The notes under the pieces are model-generated. The model made no database searches. It was given only the letters and a program-made list of their open reading frames with translations, and was not told the DNA's origin. The position numbers and the translations under genes were made by a program. From Phaeosaccion multiseriatum (Eukaryota > Ochrophyta, other classes), in the NCBI GenBank assembly GCA_965112735.1, contig OZ218950.1, forward strand, positions 1,178,001-1,242,000: DNA of 64,000 nt. Reading direction: 5' to 3'. Shown here one piece after another: positions 23,201 to 38,200 of the stretch (the stretch's first letter is position 1; the number at the start of each line of letters is the position of its first letter).

Positions 23201-26200
23201 GAAGGGAAGCTGCAGGGGCTGACGTATAAGATGAGGAGCCCAGCACTGTCCGTCGCGTACCCACACATCTTCTGTGGTGGCAGGGAAGGCCAAGCCTAAG
23301 GCAAGCTCGGTGTCTTGCGCCTTCTGGCCGCTGAGGTCCACCACGCCAATCTGCATGGAGGGGTGCTCCATCCTCGCAGTCCGCACCAGTCCAGTCACCC
23401 AGCTGTGACGCCAGTCCTCGCCACTTTGGACGCCTCTCGTCAAAACCGTCAGCGGCGCCCTTGATGCAGTACACAGGCTCCTAAGTAGAGTCATCAGGGC
23501 GTAGGCCGCTCGTGCTTGGCGGCTTCCTTCTGCGTCTTCTTCGCCAGCTCCGGGTATCAGCACGTACAAGACGCGATCCCACTCGTCCTCTCCGAGAAGA
23601 AGATTACCATCATCCCCGGAGGCGTCCATCCGCCCATATCGAGTGTGTACGTCCACGTTCTCCGGAGCACAGCGCCGCACTGCAGCAATGATTGCAGTCT
23701 CTCCCTCCCTCTCGTCCTGCGGAATAACCACGAGCCACTTTTGGCGCGCCGCCGCCTCAGCAGGGTCAGTATCACTTCCAGGGGCCTCCTCTTGTGTGTG
23801 TGTAGACGGCTCAGTGGTCTGCCATTCCAGCGTGTACATCGCCCGACGAAGCGGATTGGGGCGCGCAAAGCCTCTCGCCCGCTGAGTGCGGAACCCACGC
23901 ATCTCCACAAGAATCTGCTTGCTATCAAAGTCGGCAATCTTGATATCAAACTTGATGCTGTTGCCCCCGGGCTCCACTTCACCGAGCGTCGTGTGCACCC
24001 AAACTGTCTCTCCCGTTATGGGGGCAGAAACGATCACCTCGTCAAAGCCAACAGGCAGGAATGGAGCTCCATCCCTCGCTCTCAGCAACTGGCGTGGGAT
24101 TGCCTGCAAAAGTGAGTGAGTCGCATTGTCGAGCACCGCAGGGTGCATAGCAAAGCCCATCACCTCCCATGGCTCGCACAGGTCCGAGTCGAGAGCACGC
24201 ACGACCGATAGCACCTCTCCGTCATTGGCGAACACCTGTAAATTCCGCTCAAAGCGAGGGCCATAGTTAAAGTTGGCATCCGCCATTGCCTTGTACAGGC
24301 CATGGGCCAAGTCCTCAGTCCCTACCCGCCCCTTGATTCCCTCTACATCGAGCATGTCACGCGGCTCGGTTCGCTCCATGACAGACACGTGGTCCATCCT
24401 CGCGGTCGCTCCCTTGTCACCCTCAACGCCTCCGAAAAACTGCATGCTTCCATCGCTCGCGTATAGAGCACTCAAGCCGTCACAGACAATAGTATTGCGG
24501 CTCTGCGCTTGGTCCGTGCCCGTGTGCTGGAAACCCTCAATCTCCAATGGAGCCACAAAGCTGGCTCCTTGCAGGACTACCTGCTGCTCCGTCCCGAGCT
24601 GTCTTCCTCCTAGAACAGTGACAACACTCACTTCAATGTACGTTACCCCTGGAATGATCACCACATTGTTGACTGCGTGGTCCTTGAGAAGGTCCTTGAT
24701 GTGAGGCGAGAAGGGGCAACAGAGCCGCATTCCGTCTCCCTCTTGGACCACCTCGCCACTGGGCATGAATGCCAGTGGAGGCCTGAACCAACGAAATGCT
24801 TGGCGTGTGCGGTACAATGCGCCACGCCCTGACTCGCTGTCCTTCTGAAGAGCATCGTTGAGACTCACGCCCTCTCTGTCGGCATGCGCGGCCGTCCTCC
24901 CAGCTCTGGGACCGGATAGCACGGCGTGAGCATTGGTTCCACCCGCACCGAAAGAGCTCACGGCAGCAACGAGCGCTCCTGTCCACCCGCCTTGACCCAC
25001 GGGCTCCAGGGTCACAGGTAACGTCACGGGGACGCCCGTGAGCTCCAGCTCGGGGTTGATGTCCTTCAAATGCAGGTTCGGAGGGGCGACGCGGTGCTGC
25101 AGCACCAGTACGGTCTTGATGAGGCCTGCAATACCTGCTGCACCCTCCAGATGGCCGATGTTGGCCTTCAGCGCACCTACCATCAAGGCATTTGCCTCGC
25201 TGCGGTCCGGTCCGCAGTACACTGCCTTAAGGGCGCTCATCTCGATGGGGTCTCCCAGCGCCGTGCCCGTGCCGTGCGCCTCCACGAAGCTCACCTCTGC
25301 GGGGTCCCTTCCCGCTTCTGCCAGAGCGGCAGACAGGAGTTGCTGCTGAGCAAGAGGACTGGGTGCCGTCAGACGAGCGCTGGCCCCATTGTGGTTGGCA
25401 GCACAGCCCTCGATCACCGCTAGGACAGTGTCCCCGCTGGCCACAGCATCATCAAAGCGCTTCAGTACAATGGCACCACATCCTTCGCCTCTGACATAAC
25501 CATTTGCCGATGCGTCAAACGTCTTGCAGCGCCTGTCGCAAGGCAGAGAAAGGTTGGTGGGGTGTGAGTGGGGTGCAGCGGAAGGTCTTGTTTGACTGTA
25601 GAGAAGACGCCCAAGAATGAGCTGCACGGAGCAGAAAAGGGAAAAATGCTTCAGAGCACTCAGACCAGAGCGGCCAGTGCCACTTACCAATCGGGGGAGA
25701 GGAAGGTCCCCGCAATCAAGGACTGAAAGGCGCTTTTCCCGAGCAGCAGGTTCACGCCACCGACCACCGCCGAGTCGCACTTGCCCAGGCGGAGGTTGCT
25801 GCAGGCAGCGTCCAGAGCCACCAGGGACGACGAGCATGCTGTCTGCAGCAACGCACTGGGGCCGCAGAGGCCCAGAGTGTAGGATACGCGATTAGCAATG
25901 TTCGAAGCCGTCAGGCCCATTCCGCCGTAGGCGCTCTGAGCAGCGGCATCTCCTGCCACGAAGCCCCAGTCCGTGTCCGACAAGCCCACGAACACGCCGG
26001 TGTTGCTGCCCCGCAGGCTGCTCTTGCTGTGGCCGGCGCGATGGAGGGCCTCGAAGGCCACCTCCAGCATGAGGCGCTGATTGGGGTCCATTGCCTCTGC
26101 CTCGGCAGCACTGATACCAAAGAAGGCATTGTCGAACATCTCCACGCCCTCGATGAACCCTCCCTGTAGCTGCAGCTCGCCCTTATTACTCTCCCACCTG

Positions 26201-29200
26201 TCGTGTGGCGCTGCCGTAATGCAATCTCTGCCCTCGCACAGCAGCGACCAGAACTGCTCCGGGCTATTGGCTCCGCCGGGGAGGCGACACGCCATACTCA
26301 CTACAGCGATGGGGGATCGAGAGTCCGAGGACAAGCGCTGTCCTGTCAGCACCTCTTTACCCCCCTCTGCATCATCCAGCACCTCAAGAATCTGGGCCTC
26401 GAGCCACGCGGCCATTGTAGACACTGATGGATACGAGAAGAAGGCACCATTCGAAACGGTGACACCACACCAGGCCTCGACTCGCTTGCGAAACTCCACG
26501 GACGCCATCGAATCGAGTCCGGCTTCCATCAAGGGTGTCGTTGCTGCCAAGGTGAAGTCCTCGCCAACGCACTCCACCACCATGTCCGTCAGGACATGCT
26601 CGATCCTCTCCCGCCGTGCTGACTCCGGCAAGAGCAGGAGCTCCTCCCGCACCTCGGCGTTGACGCTGTAGCCCTTTGACGCTTCACCATTTTCTCCGCG
26701 GTCTGTCAATTGCCCGAGGAAATCGCTGTGCACAGGGGCCAAGCTCGCTCGAAATCTGCCCCACCTCATGGCCGGCATGACGGCCACCTCCTGTACGTTG
26801 GCTTGCGCTTGACTTGCAAGGATGGCATCCAGAGCCTTCATGCCCAGCGCCGATGAGATCAGGCCCACTCCGGCCATCTCGAAAAGACTGTGTGACGTCG
26901 TAGACCTCGCTGCCATGCCCGCCTCACCAAAGGGCCCCCACTGAATGCTGGTGCCCGCCAGCTTGAGCTGCTGCCGGCGGTAGCGCATCAGACCATCGAG
27001 CGCGGAGTTGGCTGCGGCATAATTCATCTGTCCAATGTTACCAAGTATCCCAGCCATAGATGAATACGATATGAAGAAGTCCAAGTTCTCTTCCCTCTCG
27101 GCCCACTCAAGCGACAGCTCATGCAGGTTCCAAGCCCCCTGAATCTTTGGTGCGAACACTTTCCGCATGCTCTGGTCGGTCTGCCCAGTCAACCTGCGGT
27201 CATCTAGAACCCCCGCTGCGTGAATCACACCCCGAATATGAGGCAGGCCCACCAAAGCCTTGGCTACAGCGCCTCGAAGCTGATGCATGTCGGACACATC
27301 ACAGGCCACGGCCACAGCGGTGACACTCTCCATGCTCTGCAGGGCCTGCCACAGCTCTGAAACTTCCTCCGCCGCCCGGCCGCTTCGGGATAGGAGAAGC
27401 AGGTGTCGAGCACCCTGGGACACCAAGTGATTCGCCGTCGCCAGACCCAGCCCACCCAGCCCACCGCTGATGAGGTAGGTCCCATCCTCTCTGTACGTGA
27501 AGCGATCGACTCCTGCCGATGTCAGATGGAGTGAGCTGGGCACCAGCCTCGGAGCGAGGATCCCACACCCTCGAACCAGCAGGTCCACGCCTCGCGCTCC
27601 GTCGTGAGCTTCTGTAGCCAGCGTCACCGCCTGGGAGACAGTTCGGGCTTCCATCTCCTCTACTCTAGGTCGAGCATCCTCAGACTGTGGAGACATGGCA
27701 CACTCAAGGTCCACGTGGTTCACGGAGAGGTCGCCCCGCTCCAGGCGTATGCTTCTCACCAGCCCCACCACCCAGCTGTCCTGCCAACCAGCACCGCTGT
27801 ACACTCCCGTTGTGACCACAGTGACGGGCATCATTGCCTCGTCCCCGCCTAAGCTCTGTACAGTTTGCACAAAGTGGATTGCCCCATCGGTAGGAGAGCA
27901 CGTCCCTGACGACGCCAAGTAGAAGAGATGGGCCCCATGGAGCTGCGCGTCTGAACCGACCGACTCCACCACGTGCACATCCACACCATTTGCTGTCGCC
28001 GTGCTTCCGATAGCTTCCAAGGCTCTGTGGTTGCTCGATGCGTGCTGCCCTTCGGCTGCCTCGGGAATCACGACGAGCCACGGAAGGCTGTCCGGCGCAG
28101 AAGCCTGCTGCGAAGCCGAGGGTACCTCCACCGCCTCCCACTCAACAACATAGAGCGGGCCCTGCTCAACCTCACTCCGCGTCTGAGGTGCTGCTGTGGC
28201 TCGCGCTGTGTACCAAGGAAAGGCCTTGCGCGTTGGGAACAGGATGCGCTCCTTACACTTCTGCTGCTGTACTGTGCTCAGAGCCGCTCCAAAAGAATCC
28301 TCAGAGCTCTTCCCGCGCGTGAGGGAAGAGATCCACGCCAGGCCCTCGCGACGCTCGCAGTTGGCCCCCATACTGCTCAGCACCGAATTGGGCCCCACCT
28401 CAACGATGCTCAGGTCAGCCCCCCTCCCGTCTCCCATCCAGTGCTCCACCAGCGTGTGGATGCCTTCTGCGAACAGCACTGGCGACAGCATGTGTTGCAC
28501 CCAATACGTCGCCTGCGTCACCTCCTCCCCTCTCACCACCTCACCCGTCACGTTGCACACCAGGGGAATGCGTGGGGCGCTGAATGACACCTGCCTCAGA
28601 ACCTCCTCCAGCGCACGTACAGCGGGCTCCATCAGAGGAGAGTGGAAGGCGTGCGACACCTCCAGGGCCTTGCAGCCCACCCCATCTGCCGTCAGCCTCT
28701 CCACCACCTTGTCCACAGCACTGCGAACTCCAGAGATCACGCTCGCGCTCGGTCCATTCGACGACGCCAGCACCACCTCGCCTGCCCCCCCCGCAGCGTT
28801 GATACTTGCCAAGGTAGCCACGCGGCCTGCCCTCACTGCGAACATCACTCCCTTGCCCTCGGGGCAGGCCTCCATGGCGGCTCCTCTCTTGGCGGACAGC
28901 ATCAGCCCGTCCTCCAGCGACATGACGCCGGCCACGCACGCCGCCACTACCTCGCCCAGGCTGTGGCCCATCACCATGGACGGCTCCACACCCTCCGACT
29001 TCCACAGCTCACACAGGGCGTACTCCAGCACAAACAGGCACGGCTGGCAGTAGCGTGTCTCCTTCAGCAGCGCTTGTGCAGTCTCCTCCTCCTCCTTCTC
29101 GTCCTGAGCGGCGGTAGGGTACATGAGCTCCACCACAGACTTGTCCAGCCATTCCCGCTCCATGAGCAGCCTGCTGCACCGCTGCACGCACTCGCGGAAC

Positions 29201-32200
29201 ACGCCCTCCTTCTCGTACAGCTCCCTGCCCATGCCCACGTACTGCGAACCCTGTCCTGTGAACAAGAACGTCACCGGCGAACTGTTCTTGCCTCGCTGCC
29301 CATCCAGCTGCAGCAAGGCTCGGCTCTCGCTCTCCTCCACCATCGTCGGTCCGAAGCTGCTGAGCACCGCATGGACGTTGGCTCCTCCCGCGCCGAAGGA
29401 GCTGACAGCAGCCGTGCGCCTCTCCCCGTCCCTGGCACTTAGTGGCACCATCGTAGACGGCAAAGTCACCGGAAAGCCATCCAAACGAAGCTCCGGATTG
29501 AGCTTCCTCATGTGGAGATTTGGGGGAGCAGATCCATGCTGAAGGACCAGCAGAGCTTTGATGAGGCCAGCAATTCCGGACGCACCCTCTAGATGCCCGA
29601 TATTGGTCTTCACCGCCCCAACCACCAGGGGCCGAGCTTCCTCGCGGCCATGGCCATACACGGCCCTCAAAGCACTCATCTCGATGGGGTCGCCGAGAGA
29701 AGTCCCGGTGCCGTGCGCCTCCACGTAATCAATCTCCAGACCGCTCAAGCCGGCCTCCGCCAGTGCCTGCTCCATCAGACGCTGCTGAGCAGAAGGGCTC
29801 GGGGCAGTGTAGCGCAAACTTCTCCCGTTGTGGTTCGCAGCGCAGCCATTGACAACAGCGAGGATGTGGTCGCCAGTGGCCTGTGCATCATCCAGTCGCT
29901 TCAGTACCACGGCGCCACAGCCCTCACCTCGGACGTAACCGTTGGCCGCAGCGTCGAACGTCTTGCAGCGCCTGACCATGAGGAATTGAGGGTTTGCAAA
30001 AGTGAAGAACAGACAAGAGGAAATCCATCAGCAGCAACAGGGGCCTTTCAGACAGCTTGGGCCTTTTGATATGGCTCTCATCGCGGCCCCAAGAACAAGC
30101 TACCACCCACACAAAAGAAACACACACTTACCAGTCAAGACTCAGGAAACCCCCTTCAGCGAGGGCCTCGAACGCCTGTGTACCCAGCAGCAAGTTGACG
30201 CCTCCCACCAAAGCGATGTCACACTTCCCCAGCCGCAAGCTGCTGCAGGCCCCCTCCAGTGCCACCAAAGACGACGAGCACGCCGTGTCGACACTCATGC
30301 TCGGCCCTCCGAGGCCCAGCACGTACGACATCCGATTTGCCGGACTCGCATTGGACATGCCCATGACGGAGTACGCACCCTTGTTCGCATCGTCTACCAC
30401 TGAGCCCCACTCGCTGCCGGACATGCCCACGAACACACCGGTGTTGCTGCCATGTAGTGTGTCCTTGCGGTATCCCGCCCTGTGCAGCGCCTCGTACCCC
30501 ACCTCCAGCATGACGCGCTGATGAGGGTCCATGGCACCTGCCTCGGCCGCAGAAATGCCGAAGAAGGTGTTGTCAAAAGCCTCCACTCCATCAATGAAGC
30601 CCCCTTGCCACTGCTTCTGACCCTCATCGGCCCAGCGACCAACAGGGCTGGCTCCAATACAGTCTGTCCCTGCACAGAGCATAGCCCAGAAGTCCTCGGG
30701 GTTCTTAACCCCTCCAGGGAAGCGACAGGCGATCCCGACGACGGCCAGCGGCGCCCTTGAGTCAGTGCGGTGCGCTTCAGCAGCGATCGCCGCAGAGCGA
30801 CTGCCATAGGCTTCCTCTACCTCGCCAAGCACCTCCGCTTCGATCCACACTGCCAGCGCCGCTACCGTGGGATACGCGAAGAGCACGTCAGTGGTCACTA
30901 CAGCCCCGAAGCGAGCCTGTAGACGGCCGCGCAGCTCCACCGTTGACAAAGAGTCAAGACCTGCCTCCATCAAAGGCGTGTTCGCGTCCAGCTCTTCGGC
31001 ACCCTCCCCAAGTAGGTCCTTGGCGATATCAAGCACCGCCAATCGCACTGATTGCTGTCGCTCGCCAGGGGGCAGTCTCAAGAGCGCCTCGCGCACTTCA
31101 TTGTTGAGTTCGGTGTTGCTGGACGCGCCCACTGCTGTTGCGACAAGCCCTGACAGAAGGAACGAGCCGCGGGACGCACCCAAGCTGTCTGCAAACTTGG
31201 CCCAGTCCATCCCTGGCAGCACGGCCACATCGCCCAAATACGCTGACGACATCGCAGCGGCATCTAAGGCAGCCATGCCCAGCTCAGATGACACCGTGCC
31301 CACACCCGCCAGCTCCAACTGCTTTCGAACGATATCGAGCTGGGCGGCCATACCCACGTCAGCCCACGGCCCCCACTGCACTGACGTCCCTGTGAGCCCG
31401 AGGTGTCGCCTGTGCCGCATCAGCCCGTCCACTGCCGCATTCGCTGCAGCGTAGTTGGCCTGTCCAGCGTTACCCAGTACTCCCGCCATGGATGTGAAGC
31501 AAAAGAAGAAGTCAAGGCCAGGAGCGCGTCCCTCCTCCTTCGCCCAAGCCAACGAAAGCTCGTGCAAGTTTATCGCCCCCTGCACCTTCGGTCGGAACAC
31601 GTTCGTCACGCTCTCCGGCGTTTGCTCTCCGAGCAGCTTATCATCCAGCACCCCGGCAGCATGCACCACGCCGCGCACAGGGGGTAGCAGTGGCAGCACG
31701 TGCCCCAGGCATGTCCGAAGTGCCTCAGCATCAGCAACATCACAAGAAGGAGTATGGATCAGCTCCACCGTGTTCCGAAGCTGCTGCCACTGCTCTGTCA
31801 TGCTCTCAGCGACCTTCCCACTCCTCGACAGCAGCACCAAGTGACGAGCGCCCCTCGACGCGAGGTGCTGGGCCGTCACGAGACCGAGAGCCCCCAGACC
31901 GCCGCTGATGACGTATGTGCCATCGGGCACGACTGGCACACCGTACGAGGGGTTGGTCAGCACCACCTTGCCGATATGCTTCGCTTGGCGCATGAATGCC
32001 ATGGCCTTCTCAGTATCCTCCCTCATATCAAATGGCATGGTCGGTAAGGGCTTCACATTGCCAGACATGCAGTCTTCAGCAAGACGCTGCAGCCCGCCAC
32101 CGATCCAGCCTGGCTCACCCGCCGAAAAGTCAGACTCAATCATACTATCCAATGCCAGCAGCTCGTACCGTATACCGGGCCGGGTGGTGCGCATCTGCTC

Positions 32201-35200
32201 GTGACTCCATACACCTCTCTTCCCAATCTCCACGAATCTGCCTCCCTCTGTCAGCATGTCCAATGAGAAGGGAATGTAGTCTTCACTCAGAGAGTTGAGC
32301 ACCACGTCCACCTTCATCTCACCCATGGACTGCTTGAACGCCTCTGCGTCTCTCGATGACGCAATGTGCTGCACTCCCAAGCTCCGGAGGAAGTCATGCT
32401 TCACAGCAGCACCGGCAGTAGCGTACACCTCTGCGCCCACCCGCTGAGCATACTGCACGGCGGCAAGGCCCACACCGCCCGATGCGGCGTGGATCAGTAC
32501 CTTCTCTCCAGCCTTGAGGCCCTCAAGGGCCTTCATCACGGTGAGGAACACGGTGGGAAGTGCAGCGGCCTGCTCGAAGCTCAGCACGGCCGGCATCACG
32601 GTCAGACACACATCACTCGTCGTCATATGACTGCGCAAACATCCCGCATCCCCAAAGCCAAACACTGAGTCGCCGACACGGAAGCGCGAGCTTCCTCCCA
32701 CACTGATCACCTCCCCGGCAAACTCGGAGCAAGGATCTCCAGGGTCGCCAGGGTACATGTCCAGCACATTCAGCACGTCCCGGAAGTTCAGTCCAACGGC
32801 CCTCACCGCCACCTCTACGGAGCTGCCAGCTGCTGGGTCGAGGGACTGATGCTTACCAACGCTCGTATCGTCACGCAGGGCGAAAGCGTTCACAATGCTG
32901 CCTCTTGTCTTCAAGTCAAGCCCGAAGGGAAGCTGCAGGGGCTGACGTATAAGCTGAGGAGCCCAGCACTGTCCGTCGCGTACCCACACATCTTCTGTGG
33001 CAGGGAAGGCCAAGCCTAAGGCAAGCTCGCTGTCTTTGGCCTTCTGGCCGCTGAGGTCCACCACGCCAATCTGCATGGAAGGGTGCTCCACCCTCGCAGT
33101 CCGCACCAGCCCAGTCACCCAGCTGTGACGCCAGTCCTCGCCGCTTTGAACGCCTCTCGTCAAGACCGTCAGTGGCACACTCGTCGTAGCGGACATGCTC
33201 CTCAGTAGAGCCATGAGGGCGTAGGCCGCTCGTGCTTGCGGGCTTCCTTCTGCGTCTTCTTCGCCATCCCTGGGGATCAGCACGTACAAGACCCGAGTCC
33301 ACTCTTCCTCTCCAAGCAGCGCACCAGCATCCCAAGAGCCGTCCACCCCCCCGTATCGAGTGTGCACGTCCACGCCCTCCGGAGCAGAGCGCCGCACTGC
33401 CGCAGTCATTGAAGTCTCGCCCTCCCTCTCCTCCTGTGCGACAACCACCAGCCACTTCTGCCGCGCCGCCTCCGTATCATGAAGAGGTAGCTGTGCAGGC
33501 AAGGAAAGCTCAGTGGCCTGCCATTCCAGCGCGTACATCGCGCGACGAAGCGGATTGGGCCGCGCAAAGCCTCTCGCCCTCTGCAGACGGAAGCCTCGCA
33601 TGCCGACAAGAACCTGCTTGGTCTCGAAGTCGGCGACCTTGATGTCAAACTTGATGCTGTTGGCCCCGTTCTCCACTTCAGTGAGTAGTGTATGCACCCA
33701 CACCTTCGCTCCTGTTGCGCCACCAAATACCACCACCTCGTCGAAGCCAGCGGGCAGGAATGGAGCCCCACCCCTCGTTCCCAACAACTGGCGTGGCATT
33801 GCGTGCAGGGTGGAGTGAGTGGCATTGTCGAGCACCGCAGGGTGCACAGCAAAGCCCATCACCTCCCATGGCTCGCATAGCTCCGGGTCGAGAGCACGCA
33901 CGACCGACAGCACCTCCCCGTCATTGGCGAATATCTGCACATTCCGCTCAAAGCGAGGGCCATAGTTGAAGTTGGCGTCCGCCATTGCCTTGTACAGGGT
34001 ACGGGCCAAGTCCACCGCCCCTACTCGCCCCTGGATGCCTTCTACATCGAGCGCGGCGCGTGGCTCTGTTCTCCCCGAGACGGACACGTGGGCCATCCTC
34101 GCCGTCGTGCCATGGTCGCCCTCGGCACCCCCGAAAAACTGCATGCTTCCATCGCTCGCGTGCAGGGCACTCAGGCCGTCACAGACGATTGTATTGCGGC
34201 TTTGCGCTTGGTCTGTGCCGGTCTGCTGGAAACCCTCAACCTCCAACGGAACCACAAAGTTGGCTCCTTGCAGGACTACTTGCTGCTCCACTCCAAGCTG
34301 TCTCCCTCCTAGAGCAGCGACAACGCCCACCTCGATGTACGTCACGCCTGGAATGATCACCACGTTGTTGACGGTATGCTCCTTGAGAAGGTCCTTCAGG
34401 TGAAGGGAGAAGGGGCTGGAGAGGCGCATCCCGTCTCCCTCTTGGGACAGCTCGCCACTCGGCATGAATGCCAGCGGAGGTTGGTACCAGCGAAAGGACC
34501 GACGCGTCGGGAAAAGCGTGATATGCTCTTGCCCGGCTACTCTGCCCACCGCCTCGCCAAACGACTCCTCAGCGCTCTTTCCTCGCATAATGGAGGAGAT
34601 CCATGCCAGCCCCTCCCGACGCTCGCACTTGGCTCCCATGCTGCTCAGCACAGGGTTGGGGCCCACCTCAACAACATTAAAGCCACTCCCATCCCCCATA
34701 GATTGCTCCACCAGCGTGTGGATGCCTTCTGCGAACAGCACTGGCGACAGCATGTGTTGCACCCAATACGTCGCCTGCGTCACCTCCTCCCCTCTCACCA
34801 CCTCACCCGTCACGTTGGACACCAGGGGAATGCGTGGGGCGCTGAGTGACACCTGCCTCAGAGCCTCCTCCAGCTCACGTACAGCGGGCTCCATCAGAGG
34901 AGAGTGGAAGGCGTGCGATACCTCCAGAGCCTTGCAGCCCACCCCATCTGCCGTCAGCCTCTCCACCACCTTGTCCACAGCACTGCGCGCTCCAGAGATC
35001 ACGCTCGCGCTCGGTCCATTCGACGACGCCAGCACCGCCTCGCCTATCCCCCCCGCAGCGTCGATACTTGCCAAGGTAGCCACGCGGCCTGCCCTCACTG
35101 CGAACATCACCCCCTCGCCCTCGGGGCAGGCCTGCATGGCGGCTCCTCGCTTGGCGGACAGCATCAGCCCGTCCTCCAGCGACATGACGCCGGCCACGCA

Positions 35201-38200
35201 CGCCGCCACTACCTCGCCCAGGCTGTGGCCCATCACCATGGAAGCCTCCACGCCCTCCGACTTCCACAGCTCACACAGGGCGTACTCCAGCACAAACAGG
35301 CACGGCTGGCAGTAGCGTGTCTCCTTCAGCATCGCTTGTGCAGTCTCCTCCTCCTCCTTCCCATCCTCAGCGACGGCAGGGTACATGAGCTCCGCCACAG
35401 ACTTGTCCAGCCAGGCCCGCTCCATGAGCAGCCTACTGCACCGCTGCACGCACTCGCGGAACACGCCCTCCTTCTCGTACAGCTCCCTGCCCATGCCCAC
35501 GTACTGCGAGCCCTGTCCGGTGAACAAGAACGCCACTGGAGTCCCTGCTTGCCCCGGATTAGGGCCTGGCGCACCCTCACTCTTCTCCCCATAGCTCCTC
35601 AGCAGCACGTGTGCATTCGTTCCTCCCGCCCCGAATGAGCTCACCCCCACCAACATGTCTCCCTCGTCCTCCAGCTGCACCATCACCGACGGGAGCTGCA
35701 CGGGGAAGCCGTCCATGTCCAGCTCCGGGTTGACGCTCTCGAGGTGAAGGTTGGCGGGCACGGCGCGGTGCTGCAGCATCAAGACGGCCTTGATGAGCCC
35801 GGCAATGCCCGCCGCACCCTCCAGATGGCCAATGTTGGTCTTGACTGCACCCACCACAAGCCGGAAAGAGTCGTCACGGTTCTTCCCGTACGTGGCCTTC
35901 AGAGCGCTCATCTCGATGGGGTCGCCTAGCGAGGTTCCCGTGCCGTGCGCCTCCACGATGCGTACCTCGGAGCCCTCTCGACCGGCCTCACGCAGCGTCG
36001 CCTCGATGAGTCTCTGCTGGGCGGCGGGGCTGGGGGCCGTGAGGCGGGCACTGGTTCCGTTGTGGTTCACGGCACAGCCCTCAATCACAGCGAGGACCGT
36101 GTCTCCGGCAGCGAGGGCGTCATCCAAAAGTTTCAGCACAACGGCACCGCATCCTTCACCACGCACGTATCCGTTTGCCGACGCGTCGAACGTCTTGCAG
36201 CGCCTGAGAAGGGCATGGGAATTGTGGGATGGGGTGAGGTAAGTTGACTTGGTAAGGCACTCAAGTCGTTCTCACTTGTTGCCTGTACACTGTGCGATTT
36301 GCCAGAGAGGCGATGGCCAAAGGGAGAAGAGGGGTGAACACAAACAGGAATGGAAGCACTCCACACATAAGCGCACGTACCCGTCGGGCGATAAGAAACC
36401 ACTTCCCTTCAGCCTTTCGAAGCTCTGCGTGCCCAGCAACAGATTCACTCCGCCCACCACGGCTGCGTCGCACTTGCCCATGCGTAAGCTGCTGCAAGCG
36501 CTGTCCAGGGCCACCAGAGAGGACGAGCACGCCGTGTCAGTGGTCATGGACGGGCCCTGCAGTCCGAGCGTGTACGACAGACGATTGGACACGCTTGCCC
36601 CGGCTGCGCCCATGGTGCTATACGCGCCTGTCGAGGATGAGCCTTCCCCGACTGCTCCCCAGTCACTGCCGCTCATGCCCACGAACACTCCGGTCTGACT
36701 GCCCCTCAGGCTTCGCTTGGTATAGCCCGCATTCACAAGCGCCTCCAGTCCCACCTCCAGCATCACCCGTTGGTGTGGGTCCATGGCAGAAGCCTCAGGA
36801 CTGGATATGCCGAACACAGATGAATCGAACATTTCCACGCCGTCGATGAAGCTTCCTTGCCACTGCTGCTCATCCTCCTCCTTGCTCGCCCAGCGGTCGA
36901 GCGGAGCAGGATGGACACAGTCCTTGCCATTGCTAAGCATGGCCCAAAACTCCTCTGGGCTGTTCGAACCACCTGGCAAGCGGCAGGCCATGCCCACCAC
37001 TGCCAACGGTGCCTTCGTGTCGCCCCCCTGGTATCCAACCGACTCACTCTCACCCTCATCATCCTCCTCAGATCCCATCACCAAGGTTTCCAGCCAGGTA
37101 GACAGTGCTAGGACTGAGGGGTGACTGAAGAGCACGTCGTTGGGGACGGACACGCCGAAGCGAGCTTGGAGTCGACTCCGAAGCTCCACCGTAGACATGG
37201 AGTCCAGCCCAGCCTCCATCAAAGGCGTATCAGCCTTGAGCACGGTGCCCGCTTCACCAATGCATGCCGTTGCGATCTCCGTGACGACGCCTTCCAGCAT
37301 GGGCTTCCGACTCGGCTCTGGCATCTCCAGCAGGTCACGCCTCACGGCAGCAGTAACGCTGTTCTCCACCCTGCTACCCAAGCCCGCACCCTCTACGAGG
37401 GCCTCAAGCATTGTCGAGCCACCAAAAGCCCCCGGCGCGGATGCTTGCCAGTCCATTCCCGGCGCCACCAGGAGCTCGCGTGATGCCGCAGATGGGGCTG
37501 ACACGCTGGCATCAAGCGCCGCCATACCCAATGCCTTACTGATGAGCCCAACGCCGGCCATCTCCAGACTGGCCATGGCAACTTCGGACCGAGCGGCCAT
37601 GCCAGCTTCGGCCCACGGCCCCCACTGCAGGGCCACAGAGCTGGAGTGACCGAGACGCCGACGATGCTGCATCAGCCCGTCCACAGCAGCGTTGGCTGCA
37701 GCATAGTTGGCCTGGCCTGCATTACCTAGCACACCTGCCATGGATGTGTAGGACACAAAGAAGTCCAAGGGCCAGGCCATCTGCAGCGACAGCTCGTGCA
37801 GATTCCAAGCGCCCTCCACCTTCGGCTTGAAGACCTCTTTGATACTCTCGGGCGTCTGGTCCACCAGCAAGCGATCGTCGAGCACGCCAGCAGCATGGAT
37901 GACACCTCGCACGGGCGGCATGCTGCTGAGCGCCGTGCCTAGGGCCTTCTCAAGCGACTGCGCGCTAGACACATCGCACGATACAGCCTTGGTGCTCACC
38001 CCGCCGGGCACGTTGAGAAGCTCCTCCCACAGCGACTGGGAGTCCGCCTTGACCTCTCCCCCTCGCGAGAGCAGTACAAGATGACGAGCTCCTTTATCAG
38101 CCAAATGCTTCGCAGTCGCCAGCCCCAGTGCCCCCAGCCCACCGCTGATAACGTAAGTCCCATCTCGCACGACGGGAATGCCACACTCAGGGCTACTGAG

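Noticed and set aside
34464-35315. Long plus-strand open frames opposite the PKS exons (also 7,646-8,509, 18,476-19,339, 28,196-29,053)
   Set aside because: They mirror the conserved AT coding region on the minus strand, recur wherever an AT occurs, and have no protein motifs. They are by-products of high GC and codon bias.
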